From Microbacterium psychrotolerans (lineage in GTDB: Bacteria > Actinomycetota > Actinomycetes > Actinomycetales > Microbacteriaceae), in assembly GCF_031085295.1 (NCBI RefSeq), contig NZ_JAVFWO010000002.1:186001-250000 (forward strand): a stretch of 64,000 nucleotides of DNA, read 5' to 3'. Position 1 is the first letter of the stretch; every line of letters starts with the position of its first letter. The notes under the pieces were generated by a model. The model saw nothing but the letters and a program-made list of their open reading frames with translations. It was not told the DNA's origin and made no database searches. A program made the translations under genes and the position numbers. Shown in pieces: positions 33,612 through 41,334 of this stretch.

Positions 33612-33671
33612 ACGAGCGCAGCGAGACGGCACCCCGCGTGGCGACACGTCTCGTCTGCTCGCTGCGCTCGT
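33612..33671. repeat. REP-like inverted repeat within the HAAT operon
   Basis: A perfect 14-bp inverted repeat, ACGAGCGCAGCGAG (33612-33625) and CTCGCTGCGCTCGT (33658-33671), with an additional GAGACG/CGTCTC pairing. It lies between the binding-protein gene and the first ATPase gene, where a stable hairpin could protect the binding-protein mRNA and lower downstream expression. Confidence 0.7.
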
Positions 33672-33708
33672 CGCTCTACGACCAGGTACAACGAGAGGCA
33701 CCGCGCCC

Positions 33709-34527
33709 ATGAGCAAGACCGTCCCGTCCGCGCCGCCCGTCGCCGACGCCGCGCGCCGCGGCTCCCCGCTGCGCATCGAGGGCCTCGGCCTTCAGATCGG
33801 CGGCGCGACGATCCTCAAAGACGTCGAACTCGACATCGCCGCCGGGTCCCTGGTGGGAGTCATCGGCCCGAACGGCGCCGGCAAGACCACTCTGTTCAAC
33901 GTCATCTCCGGGCTGATGAAGCCCACGTCCGGCCGCGTGGTGCTGGACGACCGGGACATCACGACGGCGTCGGTGCCGGCGAGAGCGCGAGCGGGACTGG
34001 GGCGCACCTTCCAGACGGCGAGCCTCTTCCCGAAGCTGACGGTGCTCGAGAACGTGCGCCTCGCGGCTCAGGTGTCGCTCGGCGGCTCGGGGTCGCTGCT
34101 GCGCTTCCCTCGGCGGACGGATGCCGCCACCGAGCTGGCACTGGGCAAGCTCGACGTCGTCGGGCTCAGCCACATGCGCGACGCGATGGCCGGGGACATC
34201 TCGCACGGCGACAAGCGGAAGCTCGAGATCGCGGTGCTGCTGGCCACGGAGTCGAGCATCGTGTTGCTCGACGAGCCGATGGCCGGCGTCGGCTCGGGCG
34301 ATGTGCCCGGCCTCGTCGAGAACATCCGGGCCATGCAGCGCGAGAAGGGCTGCACGCTGCTGATGGTCGAGCACCACATCGACGTGCTCATGGGGCTCGT
34401 CGAGAAGGTCGCCGTCATGTACTTCGGCACGATCATCGCCTACGACACCCCCCAGCGGATCATGGAGAACCCTCTCGTGCAAAGCGCATACCTCGGCACC
34501 GGGTCGGCCGGAACGGAGGCCGCATGA
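33709..34527 (+). CDS. HAAT ABC transporter ATP-binding protein (LivG-like)
   Basis: A 272-residue ATPase. Walker A is GPNGAGKTT (about 51-59), Q-loop GRTFQTASLF, signature ISHGDKRKLEIA in place of LSGGQ (HG instead of GG is tolerated in LivG-like proteins), Walker B IVLLDEPMAGV, and the switch His in VEHHIDVLMGL. The LivG-type insert after helix 1 (VRLAAQVSLGG) is present. It overlaps the next gene by 4 bp. It powers uptake with the LivF-like protein and the two permeases. Confidence 0.9.
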   Translation: MSKTVPSAPPVADAARRGSPLRIEGLGLQIGGATILKDVELDIAAGSLVGVIGPNGAGKTTLFNVISGLMKPTSGRVVLDDRDITTASVPARARAGLGRTFQTASLFPKLTVLENVRLAAQVSLGGSGSLLRFPRRTDAATELALGKLDVVGLSHMRDAMAGDISHGDKRKLEIAVLLATESSIVLLDEPMAGVGSGDVPGLVENIRAMQREKGCTLLMVEHHIDVLMGLVEKVAVMYFGTIIAYDTPQRIMENPLVQSAYLGTGSAGTEAA

Positions 34528-35264
34528 GCGCGGCATCCCCGGATGGGCGAGCCTCGGTCGCTCCCGTCCTCACGGTGCGCGACCTGCGCTGCTCCATCGC
34601 GGGCCAGCAGGTCGTCGAGGACGTCTCGTTCGACGTCCCGGCCACCGGCATCACCGCGGTCCTCGGCCGCAACGGCGTCGGCAAGACATCGACGCTCCGG
34701 GGCATCCTCGGTCTCATCTCGCGCCGCGGCGAGGTCCGCCTCGCCGGCGAGCGTATCGACGGACTGCCCACCCATCGCATCGTGCGCCGCGGCGTCGGCT
34801 ACGTACCCGAGGACCGCGAGGTCTTCGCGAAGCTCACCGTCGCCGAGAACCTGGCCCTCGCGGAGCGGCAGCGGCAGCCTCGCCGCGAGTTCGTGGCCGA
34901 GCTCTTCCCCGATCTCGTCGCGCGGCGGGACCAGCAGGCGGGCACGCTCTCGGGCGGCCAGCAGCAGATGGTGTCTGTGGCTCGCGCGCTGATAAACGAC
35001 AACATCCTGCTGCTCGTCGACGAGCCCACCAAGGGCCTCGCGCCGAAGATCGTCACCGAGGTCGCCGACGCGCTGCAGGAGGCGTCCAAGACCGTCCCGA
35101 TCCTCCTCGTCGAGCAGAACCTTGAGGTCGTGCGGCGGCTCGCCGACGACGCCATCGTCATCGCGGGCGGACGCGTCGCCCACGTCGGCAAGGCACGCGA
35201 CATCCTCGACGACGAAGACCTCACCCGCCGCCTCCTCGGAGTCCACGTGGAGCACGCCGCATGA
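34524..35264 (+). CDS. HAAT ABC transporter ATP-binding protein (LivF-like)
   Basis: A 246-residue ATPase. Walker A GRNGVGKTS (about 50-58), the LivF-type LRGILGLI block, signature LSGGQQQMVSVARAL, Walker B ILLLVDEPTKGLAPK, and switch VEQNLEVV. The overall layout (short, with VPEDREVF near residue 92) is typical of LivF. It overlaps both neighbours by 4 bp. It is the second half of the ATPase pair. Confidence 0.9.
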   Translation: MSAASPDGRASVAPVLTVRDLRCSIAGQQVVEDVSFDVPATGITAVLGRNGVGKTSTLRGILGLISRRGEVRLAGERIDGLPTHRIVRRGVGYVPEDREVFAKLTVAENLALAERQRQPRREFVAELFPDLVARRDQQAGTLSGGQQQMVSVARALINDNILLLVDEPTKGLAPKIVTEVADALQEASKTVPILLVEQNLEVVRRLADDAIVIAGGRVAHVGKARDILDDEDLTRRLLGVHVEHAA

Positions 35265-36136
35265 GCACCCTCGTCCTGACCCTCATCACCGGCGTCGGCC
35301 TCGGCGCCCTGTACTTCCTGGTCGCGAGCGGCCTCAGCCTCATCTACGGACTCATGCACGTGCTCAACTTCGCGCACGGTGCGTTCCTCACCTTGAGCGC
35401 CTTCATGGGGTGGATGGTGGCGCAGGCGCTCGGCACCGCATCGTGGGGGTCCTTCCTGCTGTCGGTGATCGCCGGCGCCGCGGTCGGCGCGGTCTTCGCG
35501 ACCCTGACCGAGCTCGTGCTCATCCGCCCGCTGTACGAACGCCACATCGAGCAGGTACTCGTCACGGTGGGTCTCTCGTTCGCGGCCGTCGCGCTCTTCG
35601 AGGGGATCTGGGGCACCGACCCGATCCACATCGCCGGACCGCCGTGGCTCAAGCAGACGACAGAGGTGCTCGGCGCCCGCATCCCCAACACATACTGGGT
35701 GCTCATGGTCGCCGCCGTCCTCGTGCTGGCCGCGCTCGTACTGTTCCTGCAGAAGACCCGCTACGGCATGATCATCCGGGCCGGCGTCGAGAACCGCTCG
35801 ATGGTCACGGCTCTCGGCATCGATGTGCGGCGATCCTTCACTCTCGTCTTCGCGATCGGCGGCGCCGCTGCCGGCATCGGCGGCGTTCTGGCGATGCACT
35901 ACTCGACGTTCGTCTCGGCGCACCTCGGACAGACGCTGCTGATCTTCGCGTTCATCGTCACGGTCGTCGGCGGGCTCGGATCGCTCACCGGCGCCGCCGT
36001 GGCGTCGGTGCTCGTCGCGGTGCTCCAGCAGTTCGCGAACTTCTACCTCGGCGGCACCGGCGACTTCATCGTCGTGATCCTCCTGGCACTCGTGCTGCTG
36101 GTGCGCCCGAGCGGACTCCTCGGGAGGAAGGCATGA
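35261..36136 (+). CDS. HAAT ABC transporter permease (LivH-like)
   Basis: A 291-residue membrane protein with about eight helices. The LivH opening ASGLSLIYGLMHVLNFAHGA (about 22-41) is present, with the late permease loop AVVGGLGS-like VVGGLGSLTGAAVAS (about 236-250). Overlaps of 4 bp on both sides show tight coupling. It forms the channel with the LivM-like protein. Confidence 0.9.
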   Translation: MSTLVLTLITGVGLGALYFLVASGLSLIYGLMHVLNFAHGAFLTLSAFMGWMVAQALGTASWGSFLLSVIAGAAVGAVFATLTELVLIRPLYERHIEQVLVTVGLSFAAVALFEGIWGTDPIHIAGPPWLKQTTEVLGARIPNTYWVLMVAAVLVLAALVLFLQKTRYGMIIRAGVENRSMVTALGIDVRRSFTLVFAIGGAAAGIGGVLAMHYSTFVSAHLGQTLLIFAFIVTVVGGLGSLTGAAVASVLVAVLQQFANFYLGGTGDFIVVILLALVLLVRPSGLLGRKA

Positions 36137-37293
36137 CCCCTCGACAGGCTCGGCGACCGGGAGGCGATGTCCCGCGCCCTCGCGTGCGTCGCTTCGTCCC
36201 CGCGATCGTCGGCATCGCTCTGGTGGTCTTCATGGCGGTGCTGCCGCTGCTCAACCTGTCGCTCCCGGGAGTCCTGCCGACCCCGACGTACATGCCCGGG
36301 ACGCTGGCGCTGCTGTCGCTCTGCATGGTGTTCGCCGCGCTCGCGCTGTCGTACAACCTGCTGCTCGGATCGGGCGGGATGCTGTCGTTCGGGCATGCCC
36401 TCTACTTCGGCGCCGGCGCGTACGGCCTCGGCATCGCCCTCGAGCACTTCGGCGTGCCGCTGTGGCCGGGCGTCTTCATCGCCCTGATCGGCGGCATGAT
36501 CATCGCCCTGGTGACCGGCGCGGTGGCGATGCGGGTGTCGGGCATCCCGTTCGCCATGGTGACGCTGGCCTTCGCCCAGGCGGGCTCGGTGCTGGTGCGC
36601 CGCAACTCGCAGATCACCGGCGGGGAGGAGGGACTGAGCCTGAACACGGATCAAGTGCCGGACTTCCTCATCGGCGTCGTGAACACGCGGAACCTCTACT
36701 GGTTCGCCCTCGGCGTCCTGGTGATCGTGTACCTCGTGACGTTGTGGGTCGACACCTCGCGCCTCGGTCACCTGGCCCGCGCGACGCGCGAGAACGAGCA
36801 GCGCGTGCGCGTGCTCGGTCTGTCGCCGTACCGTGTCCGGCTCATCGTCTTCGTGATCGCCGCAGGCCTTGCGAGCCTCGCGGGCGTCGCCTACATGCTG
36901 CTGCAGTCGGGCACGGTGCCCCGATCCGTGTCGGCCGACCTCACGATCACCGTGCTCGTGATGGTGGTGCTGGGTGGCGTCGGGTTCCGATGGGGTGCGA
37001 TCGTTGGCGGTGTGCTCTACACGCTGCTCGATCAGCGACTGACGGTTCTCGCCGGATCCGAAGCGATCGCCGGGCTGCCCGACGTGCTGCGCGTGCCGCT
37101 CTCGGAGCCACTGTTCCTCTTCGGCGTGCTGTTCATCGTCGTGGTGATGTTCCTTCCGGGGGGCATCGCCGGCACGATCGACGCCGCCGTCCGCCGCCGC
37201 CGCGGTGAGAGGGTGCGCGATGCGCTGCGCCGGCTCGACGACACCGACGAGGCGGCAGAAGAGCCCACCGCCGCAGACCGGGTGGGCGCATGA
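36133..37293 (+). CDS. HAAT ABC transporter permease (LivM-like)
   Basis: A 386-residue membrane protein with about ten helices. The LivM signature SYNLLLGSGGMLSFGHALYF (about 74-93) is present, and VVLGGVGFRWGAIVGG is the late loop that contacts the ATPases. A basic/acidic C-terminal tail (about 350-386) extends into the cytosol. ATG 36133 overlaps the preceding stop by 4 bp, preceded by GGAGGAAGGC. Confidence 0.9.
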   Translation: MTPRQARRPGGDVPRPRVRRFVPAIVGIALVVFMAVLPLLNLSLPGVLPTPTYMPGTLALLSLCMVFAALALSYNLLLGSGGMLSFGHALYFGAGAYGLGIALEHFGVPLWPGVFIALIGGMIIALVTGAVAMRVSGIPFAMVTLAFAQAGSVLVRRNSQITGGEEGLSLNTDQVPDFLIGVVNTRNLYWFALGVLVIVYLVTLWVDTSRLGHLARATRENEQRVRVLGLSPYRVRLIVFVIAAGLASLAGVAYMLLQSGTVPRSVSADLTITVLVMVVLGGVGFRWGAIVGGVLYTLLDQRLTVLAGSEAIAGLPDVLRVPLSEPLFLFGVLFIVVVMFLPGGIAGTIDAAVRRRRGERVRDALRRLDDTDEAAEEPTAADRVGA

Positions 37294-38912
37294 CCTCGAC
37301 CGCCGATCCCGACATCGACGACGGGCCGCACACGATCGGCCGTTGGATCGTCGACCGTGCGACCCGCTCACCCGAGCGCATCGCGATCGACGACCGCGGC
37401 GTGACGACCGACTACGTGACGCTCGCAGCCCGTGCGACGGAACTCGCAGACGCCCTGCGCCGGGCCGGCTACGGTCCGGGCGATCGCATCGCCACCGTGT
37501 CGGGCAACTCGACCGATCACGTCGTGGCGTTCTTCGCCTGCGCGATCTCGGGCATGGCGTTCGTGCCGCTCTCGTGGAGGCTCACGCCGCGGGAGCTCGC
37601 CGATGTGCTCACCCGCGCCGAGCCTGCGCTGGTGCTGATCGAGGACGAGCATGCCGCGCTCGCCGGCGAGGCGCTGCGCGTCGCGGCAGTGGCGGCGCCG
37701 GTCGCGCTGCTGGGTACGACAGGGGTGGAGAGCTCCGCCCCTCGCGCGGCGAACCCTCGACGGCGACGGCCGGTGCGCGATGACGACCCACTGCTCGTGA
37801 TCTTCACGTCAGGGAGCGAGGCGGCCCCCAAGGGCGTCGTGCTCACGCACGCGAACTGCTTCTGGAACAACCTCGCGCTCGCGCAGGCGCTGCCGCTCGG
37901 CCAGGACGACGTCGTGCTCGCGATGCTGCCGCAGTTCCACGTCGCCGCGTGGAACTGCCAGCCGCTGCTGGCCTGGTGGGTGGGAGCCACCGTCGTGCTC
38001 GAGCGTTCCTTCCAGCCGACCCGCGTGCTGCAGCTCATCGCCGACCGGCACGTCACCGCGATGATGGGCGTGCCGACGCAGTACGCGATGCTCGCGAGCG
38101 ACCGCGAATGGGAGACGACGATGCCCGCGGCATCCCTGCGGCTCGCCCTGGTCGGCGGCGCGACGATGCCGGCATCGCTGCAGGAGGCGTGGACGGCGAG
38201 CGGCATGCCCCTGACGCAGGGGTACGGACTCACCGAAGCGGCACCCAACGTGCTGCATCTCCCTGCCGCTGAGGCCGCCCGCGCGCCGGGTGCCGTAGGG
38301 CGTCCGTACCCGCACGTCTCGGTGCGCGTGGTCGACCCGGCGTCGGAGCTTCCGCTCGAGGGCGAGGCCACCGGCGAGCTCTGGGTGCGCGGCCCCAGCG
38401 TGTTCGCGGGCTACCTCGGCGACGATGCGGCGACGGCACGAGCGATGAGCGGGGACTGGCTGCGTACCGGCGACCTGGTGTCTCGTGATGCCGACGGCGT
38501 CTTCCGGGTGGTCGACCGCCTCAAGGACATCTTCATCTCGGGCGGCGAGAACGTCGCCCCGGCCGAGGTCGAGTACGCGCTGTGCCTGCATCCGCTCGTC
38601 GCGGCCGCGGCCGTGGTCGGCGTGCCCGACGAGGTGTGGGGGGAGCGGGGCGTCGCATTCGTGGTGCCCGCCCTCGGAGCGGCGGTCTCGGCGGACGAGC
38701 TGCTCGCTCACGCCCGCCGCAACCTCGCCGCGTTCAAGGTGCCCGTGCATGTGGAGCTGGTCGACGAGCTGCCGCGCTCGTCGATCGAGAAGCTCGCCCG
38801 CTCGCGACTGCGCGATCGGGCTCGGGTGCTGGTGGCGCGCTCGTCGGAGCGCGCCGACGGGGAGAACGGGCGGGCCGCGACCGGCGCGCCCACGAGGGGG
38901 GAGACCCGATGA
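37290..38912 (+). CDS. AMP-binding acyl-CoA synthetase
   Basis: A 540-residue adenylating enzyme. Phosphate-binding P-loop-like motif IFTSGSEAAPKGVVLTH (about 170-186), aromatic motif GYGLTEAAP (about 310-318), GELWVRGPSVFAGY, and TGDL with DRLKDIFISGGENV (about 410-423). The usual C-terminal catalytic Lys appears in SSIEKLAR (about 507-514), where the G of the typical GK is missing. It activates a carboxylic acid to acyl-CoA through an acyl-AMP, and sits directly after the importer with a 4-bp overlap, so it probably activates the imported acid. Confidence 0.85.
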   Translation: MTSTADPDIDDGPHTIGRWIVDRATRSPERIAIDDRGVTTDYVTLAARATELADALRRAGYGPGDRIATVSGNSTDHVVAFFACAISGMAFVPLSWRLTPRELADVLTRAEPALVLIEDEHAALAGEALRVAAVAAPVALLGTTGVESSAPRAANPRRRRPVRDDDPLLVIFTSGSEAAPKGVVLTHANCFWNNLALAQALPLGQDDVVLAMLPQFHVAAWNCQPLLAWWVGATVVLERSFQPTRVLQLIADRHVTAMMGVPTQYAMLASDREWETTMPAASLRLALVGGATMPASLQEAWTASGMPLTQGYGLTEAAPNVLHLPAAEAARAPGAVGRPYPHVSVRVVDPASELPLEGEATGELWVRGPSVFAGYLGDDAATARAMSGDWLRTGDLVSRDADGVFRVVDRLKDIFISGGENVAPAEVEYALCLHPLVAAAAVVGVPDEVWGERGVAFVVPALGAAVSADELLAHARRNLAAFKVPVHVELVDELPRSSIEKLARSRLRDRARVLVARSSERADGENGRAATGAPTRGETR

Positions 38913-39601
38913 GTATGTCCGATGAACTGGTCGACCACGAGGAGGCGCTGGTCTCGTCCGCGACCGGCCGACCGCTGACCAAACGGGGCGAGGCGACCCG
39001 GCGTCGGCTGCTCGAGGCGGCGGAGCTGGTGTTCGCCGAGCAGGGATACCACGAGGCATCCATCGTCAAGATCACCGAGCGCGCGGGCATCGGACTCGGC
39101 ACCTTCTACCTCTACTTCGACAGCAAGCAGGCGATCTTCGAAGCGCTCGTGCTCGACCTCAACCGCCGGGTACGGCACTCCATGTCGGAGGCGATGGCCG
39201 GGGCATCCTCTCGCCTGGAGGCCGAGCGTGCGGGCTTCGCAGGGTTCTTCCGGTTCACGGCCGAGCACCCCGCGCTGTACCGCGTGGTGCGCGAGGCCGA
39301 GTTCGTGTCGCCCGAGGTTCTCCGTACGCACTACACACGCATCGTCGAGGGATACGAGGCGGGTCTGCGGGCCGCACAGGCGGCAGGCGATGTCGACCGC
39401 GGCCTCGACCCCGAGACCACCGCGTGGGCCTTGATGGGCATGGGCGAGCTGATCGGCATGCGGTTCCTGCTGTGGGAGCGCGACGCCGACGGCAAGCCCC
39501 CCGCGCAGCTCGACCCGGTGGTGTTCGCCGGTATGACCCGATTCATCGACAACGCCCTCGCCCCGCGAGCGGGCAGCGGCGACCGAGAGAAGGAAGCGTG
39601 A
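38909..39601 (+). CDS. TetR-family transcriptional regulator
   Basis: A 230-residue TetR protein. The N-terminal helix-turn-helix is at about residues 30-75 (TRRRLLEAAELVFAEQGYHE, then GIGLGTFYLYFDSKQAIFEA). The C-terminal ligand domain is all alpha. ATG 38909 overlaps the synthetase stop by 4 bp. As a gene inside the operon it likely represses it and responds to an acyl-CoA or the imported acid (inference). Confidence 0.9.
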   Translation: MSMSDELVDHEEALVSSATGRPLTKRGEATRRRLLEAAELVFAEQGYHEASIVKITERAGIGLGTFYLYFDSKQAIFEALVLDLNRRVRHSMSEAMAGASSRLEAERAGFAGFFRFTAEHPALYRVVREAEFVSPEVLRTHYTRIVEGYEAGLRAAQAAGDVDRGLDPETTAWALMGMGELIGMRFLLWERDADGKPPAQLDPVVFAGMTRFIDNALAPRAGSGDREKEA

Positions 39602-40353
39602 TGGCAGAGAAGGACCTCGCGGGCAAGCGCGCCCTGGTCACGGGCGGCGCGAGCGGCATCGGCCTGGCCTGCGCGCACGAGTTCGCGTCGCGCGGTGCGC
39701 ACGTCGTGATCGCCGACCTCAATGCGGATGCCGCGGCCGAGGCTGCGACCGCCGTCGGCGGCGAGTCGTGGGTGGTCGACCTTGCAGACACGAGCGCGCT
39801 CGACGACCTGACCCTCGACGTCGACATCCTCGTGAACAACGCGGGCATCCAGCGCGTCGCGCCGATCCCGGAGTTCGACCCCGAGGCGTTCCGGCTGATC
39901 GTGCGCCTGATGCTGGAGTCGCCCTTCCTGCTGATCCGCGCCGCGCTGCCGGGGATGTACGAGCGCGGCTGGGGGCGCGTGATCAACATCTCCAGCGCGC
40001 ACGGCCTGCGCGCGAGCGCGTTCAAGTCCGCGTACGTCTCGGCCAAGCACGGCCTCGAGGGCCTGTCGAAGGTGACCGCCCTCGAGGGCGCGCCGCACGG
40101 CGTCACGAGCAACTGCATCAACCCCGCCTACGTGCGCACACCGCTCGTCGAGAAGCAGATCGCCGACCAGGCGAAGGTGCACGGGATCCCCGAGAGCGAA
40201 GTGGTCGAGAAGATCATGCTCACCGAGAGCGCCGTCAAGCGGCTCGTCGAGGCCGACGAGGTCGCTTCGCTCGCAGGGTGGCTGGCCTCCGACAAGGCCG
40301 GCATGGTCACCGGCGCCTCGTACACGATGGACGGCGGATGGACGGCCCGGTGA
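39601..40353 (+). CDS. SDR, 3-hydroxybutyrate-dehydrogenase-like
   Basis: A 250-residue SDR. TGGASGIG (14-21), NNAGI (about 78-82), Ser in NISSAHG and YVSAKHG (about 142-148) are present. The substrate region NPAYVRTPLVEKQI and GASYTMDGGW are characteristic of D-3-hydroxybutyrate dehydrogenases, which oxidise 3-hydroxybutyrate to acetoacetate with NAD. Its product could feed the CoA transferase and thiolase at 44821-47457. The ATG overlaps the stop of the TetR gene by 1 base. Other 3-hydroxyacyl substrates are possible. Confidence 0.8.
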   Translation: MAEKDLAGKRALVTGGASGIGLACAHEFASRGAHVVIADLNADAAAEAATAVGGESWVVDLADTSALDDLTLDVDILVNNAGIQRVAPIPEFDPEAFRLIVRLMLESPFLLIRAALPGMYERGWGRVINISSAHGLRASAFKSAYVSAKHGLEGLSKVTALEGAPHGVTSNCINPAYVRTPLVEKQIADQAKVHGIPESEVVEKIMLTESAVKRLVEADEVASLAGWLASDKAGMVTGASYTMDGGWTAR

Positions 40354-41282
40354 GCGCGACGGAGGCGGGACACCGCTACCGCGAGATCGATGTTCCGGTC
40401 GCGGGCGGGATGCTGCACGCGGCCGTGTGGGAGCCGTCGGATGCCGACGCCGACGCGGCCACCGCGTTGGTGGTGCACGGCGTCACAGCCTCGCACCTCG
40501 CGTGGCCCTTCGTCGTGGAGCGCCTGCCCGGGGTTCGCGTCGTCGCGCCCGACCTGAGAGGCCGCGGTCGCAGCAACGGCATCGTCGGCCCGGCGGGGAT
40601 GGCCGCGCATGCCGATGACCTCGCAGCGCTGCTCGATGCCCTCGGGATCGAGCGGACGCTTGTGGTCGGCCACTCGATGGGCGCGTTCGTCTCGGTCGTG
40701 CTCGCTCACCGGCACCCGGAGCGCGTGTCGAGGCTGCTCCTCGTCGACGGCGGGCTGCCCCTCGATGTCCCGGCGGGACTCAGCACCGACGAGCTCGTCG
40801 CCGGCATCCTCGGACCGACCGCGACGCGGCTGTCGATGAGGTTCGCGAACGCGGGGGAGTACCTCGACTTCTGGCGGCGGCATCCCGCGTTCGACGGCGC
40901 GTGGACGCCTGAGCTGGAGCGGTATCTGGCGTACGACCTCGTCGGCGACGGCGCGGGGGCGTTCCGTCCGGCGACGAGCTACGCGACGACCGCCGACGAC
41001 ACGCTCGACATGAACGCCGGCACAGCACTGCCCGAGGCGCTGGCCGGGCTGCAGCATCCCGCCCGTCTCCTCACCGTGCCGCGCGGCCTGCAGAACGAGC
41101 CGCCCGGGCTGTACGCGCCCGCACACCTGGATCGGCTGCTCGCCGCCTATCCCCGCGTGGCGCACGAGCGGGTCGACGGCTTCAACCACTACACGATCGT
41201 GATGTCGCCTGCGGGCGCGGATGTCGTGGCCGCCGCCGCTCGCGAGGAGCTCGCTGCGGCGACCACGCCCATCAGGCCGTGA
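40350..41282 (+). CDS. Alpha/beta hydrolase
   Basis: A 310-residue hydrolase. The oxyanion region is VVHGVTASHLAWP (about 42-54), the Ser nucleophile elbow GHSMGAF (about 108-114), an Asp in LLLVDGG (structural region), and the base His in GFNHYTIV near the C-terminus. GTG 40350 overlaps the SDR stop (GTGA); ATG 40338 is an alternative. It is the last gene of the HAAT operon. It could release the acid from an ester or lactone before activation; the resemblance to 3-oxoadipate enol-lactonase is general only. Confidence 0.75.
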   Translation: MSATEAGHRYREIDVPVAGGMLHAAVWEPSDADADAATALVVHGVTASHLAWPFVVERLPGVRVVAPDLRGRGRSNGIVGPAGMAAHADDLAALLDALGIERTLVVGHSMGAFVSVVLAHRHPERVSRLLLVDGGLPLDVPAGLSTDELVAGILGPTATRLSMRFANAGEYLDFWRRHPAFDGAWTPELERYLAYDLVGDGAGAFRPATSYATTADDTLDMNAGTALPEALAGLQHPARLLTVPRGLQNEPPGLYAPAHLDRLLAAYPRVAHERVDGFNHYTIVMSPAGADVVAAAAREELAAATTPIRP

Positions 41283-41284
41283 GT

Positions 41285-41321
41285 CGCTGCGGCGGATCGC
41301 TGCCCGCGATCCGCCGCAGCG
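41285..41321. terminator. Bidirectional hairpin terminator
   Basis: A perfect 15-bp inverted repeat (CGCTGCGGCGGATCG / CGATCCGCCGCAGCG) with a 7-nt loop lies between the convergent hydrolase and the repeat-protein gene. Confidence 0.8.
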
Positions 41322-41334
41322 GCGGACGTCACCG

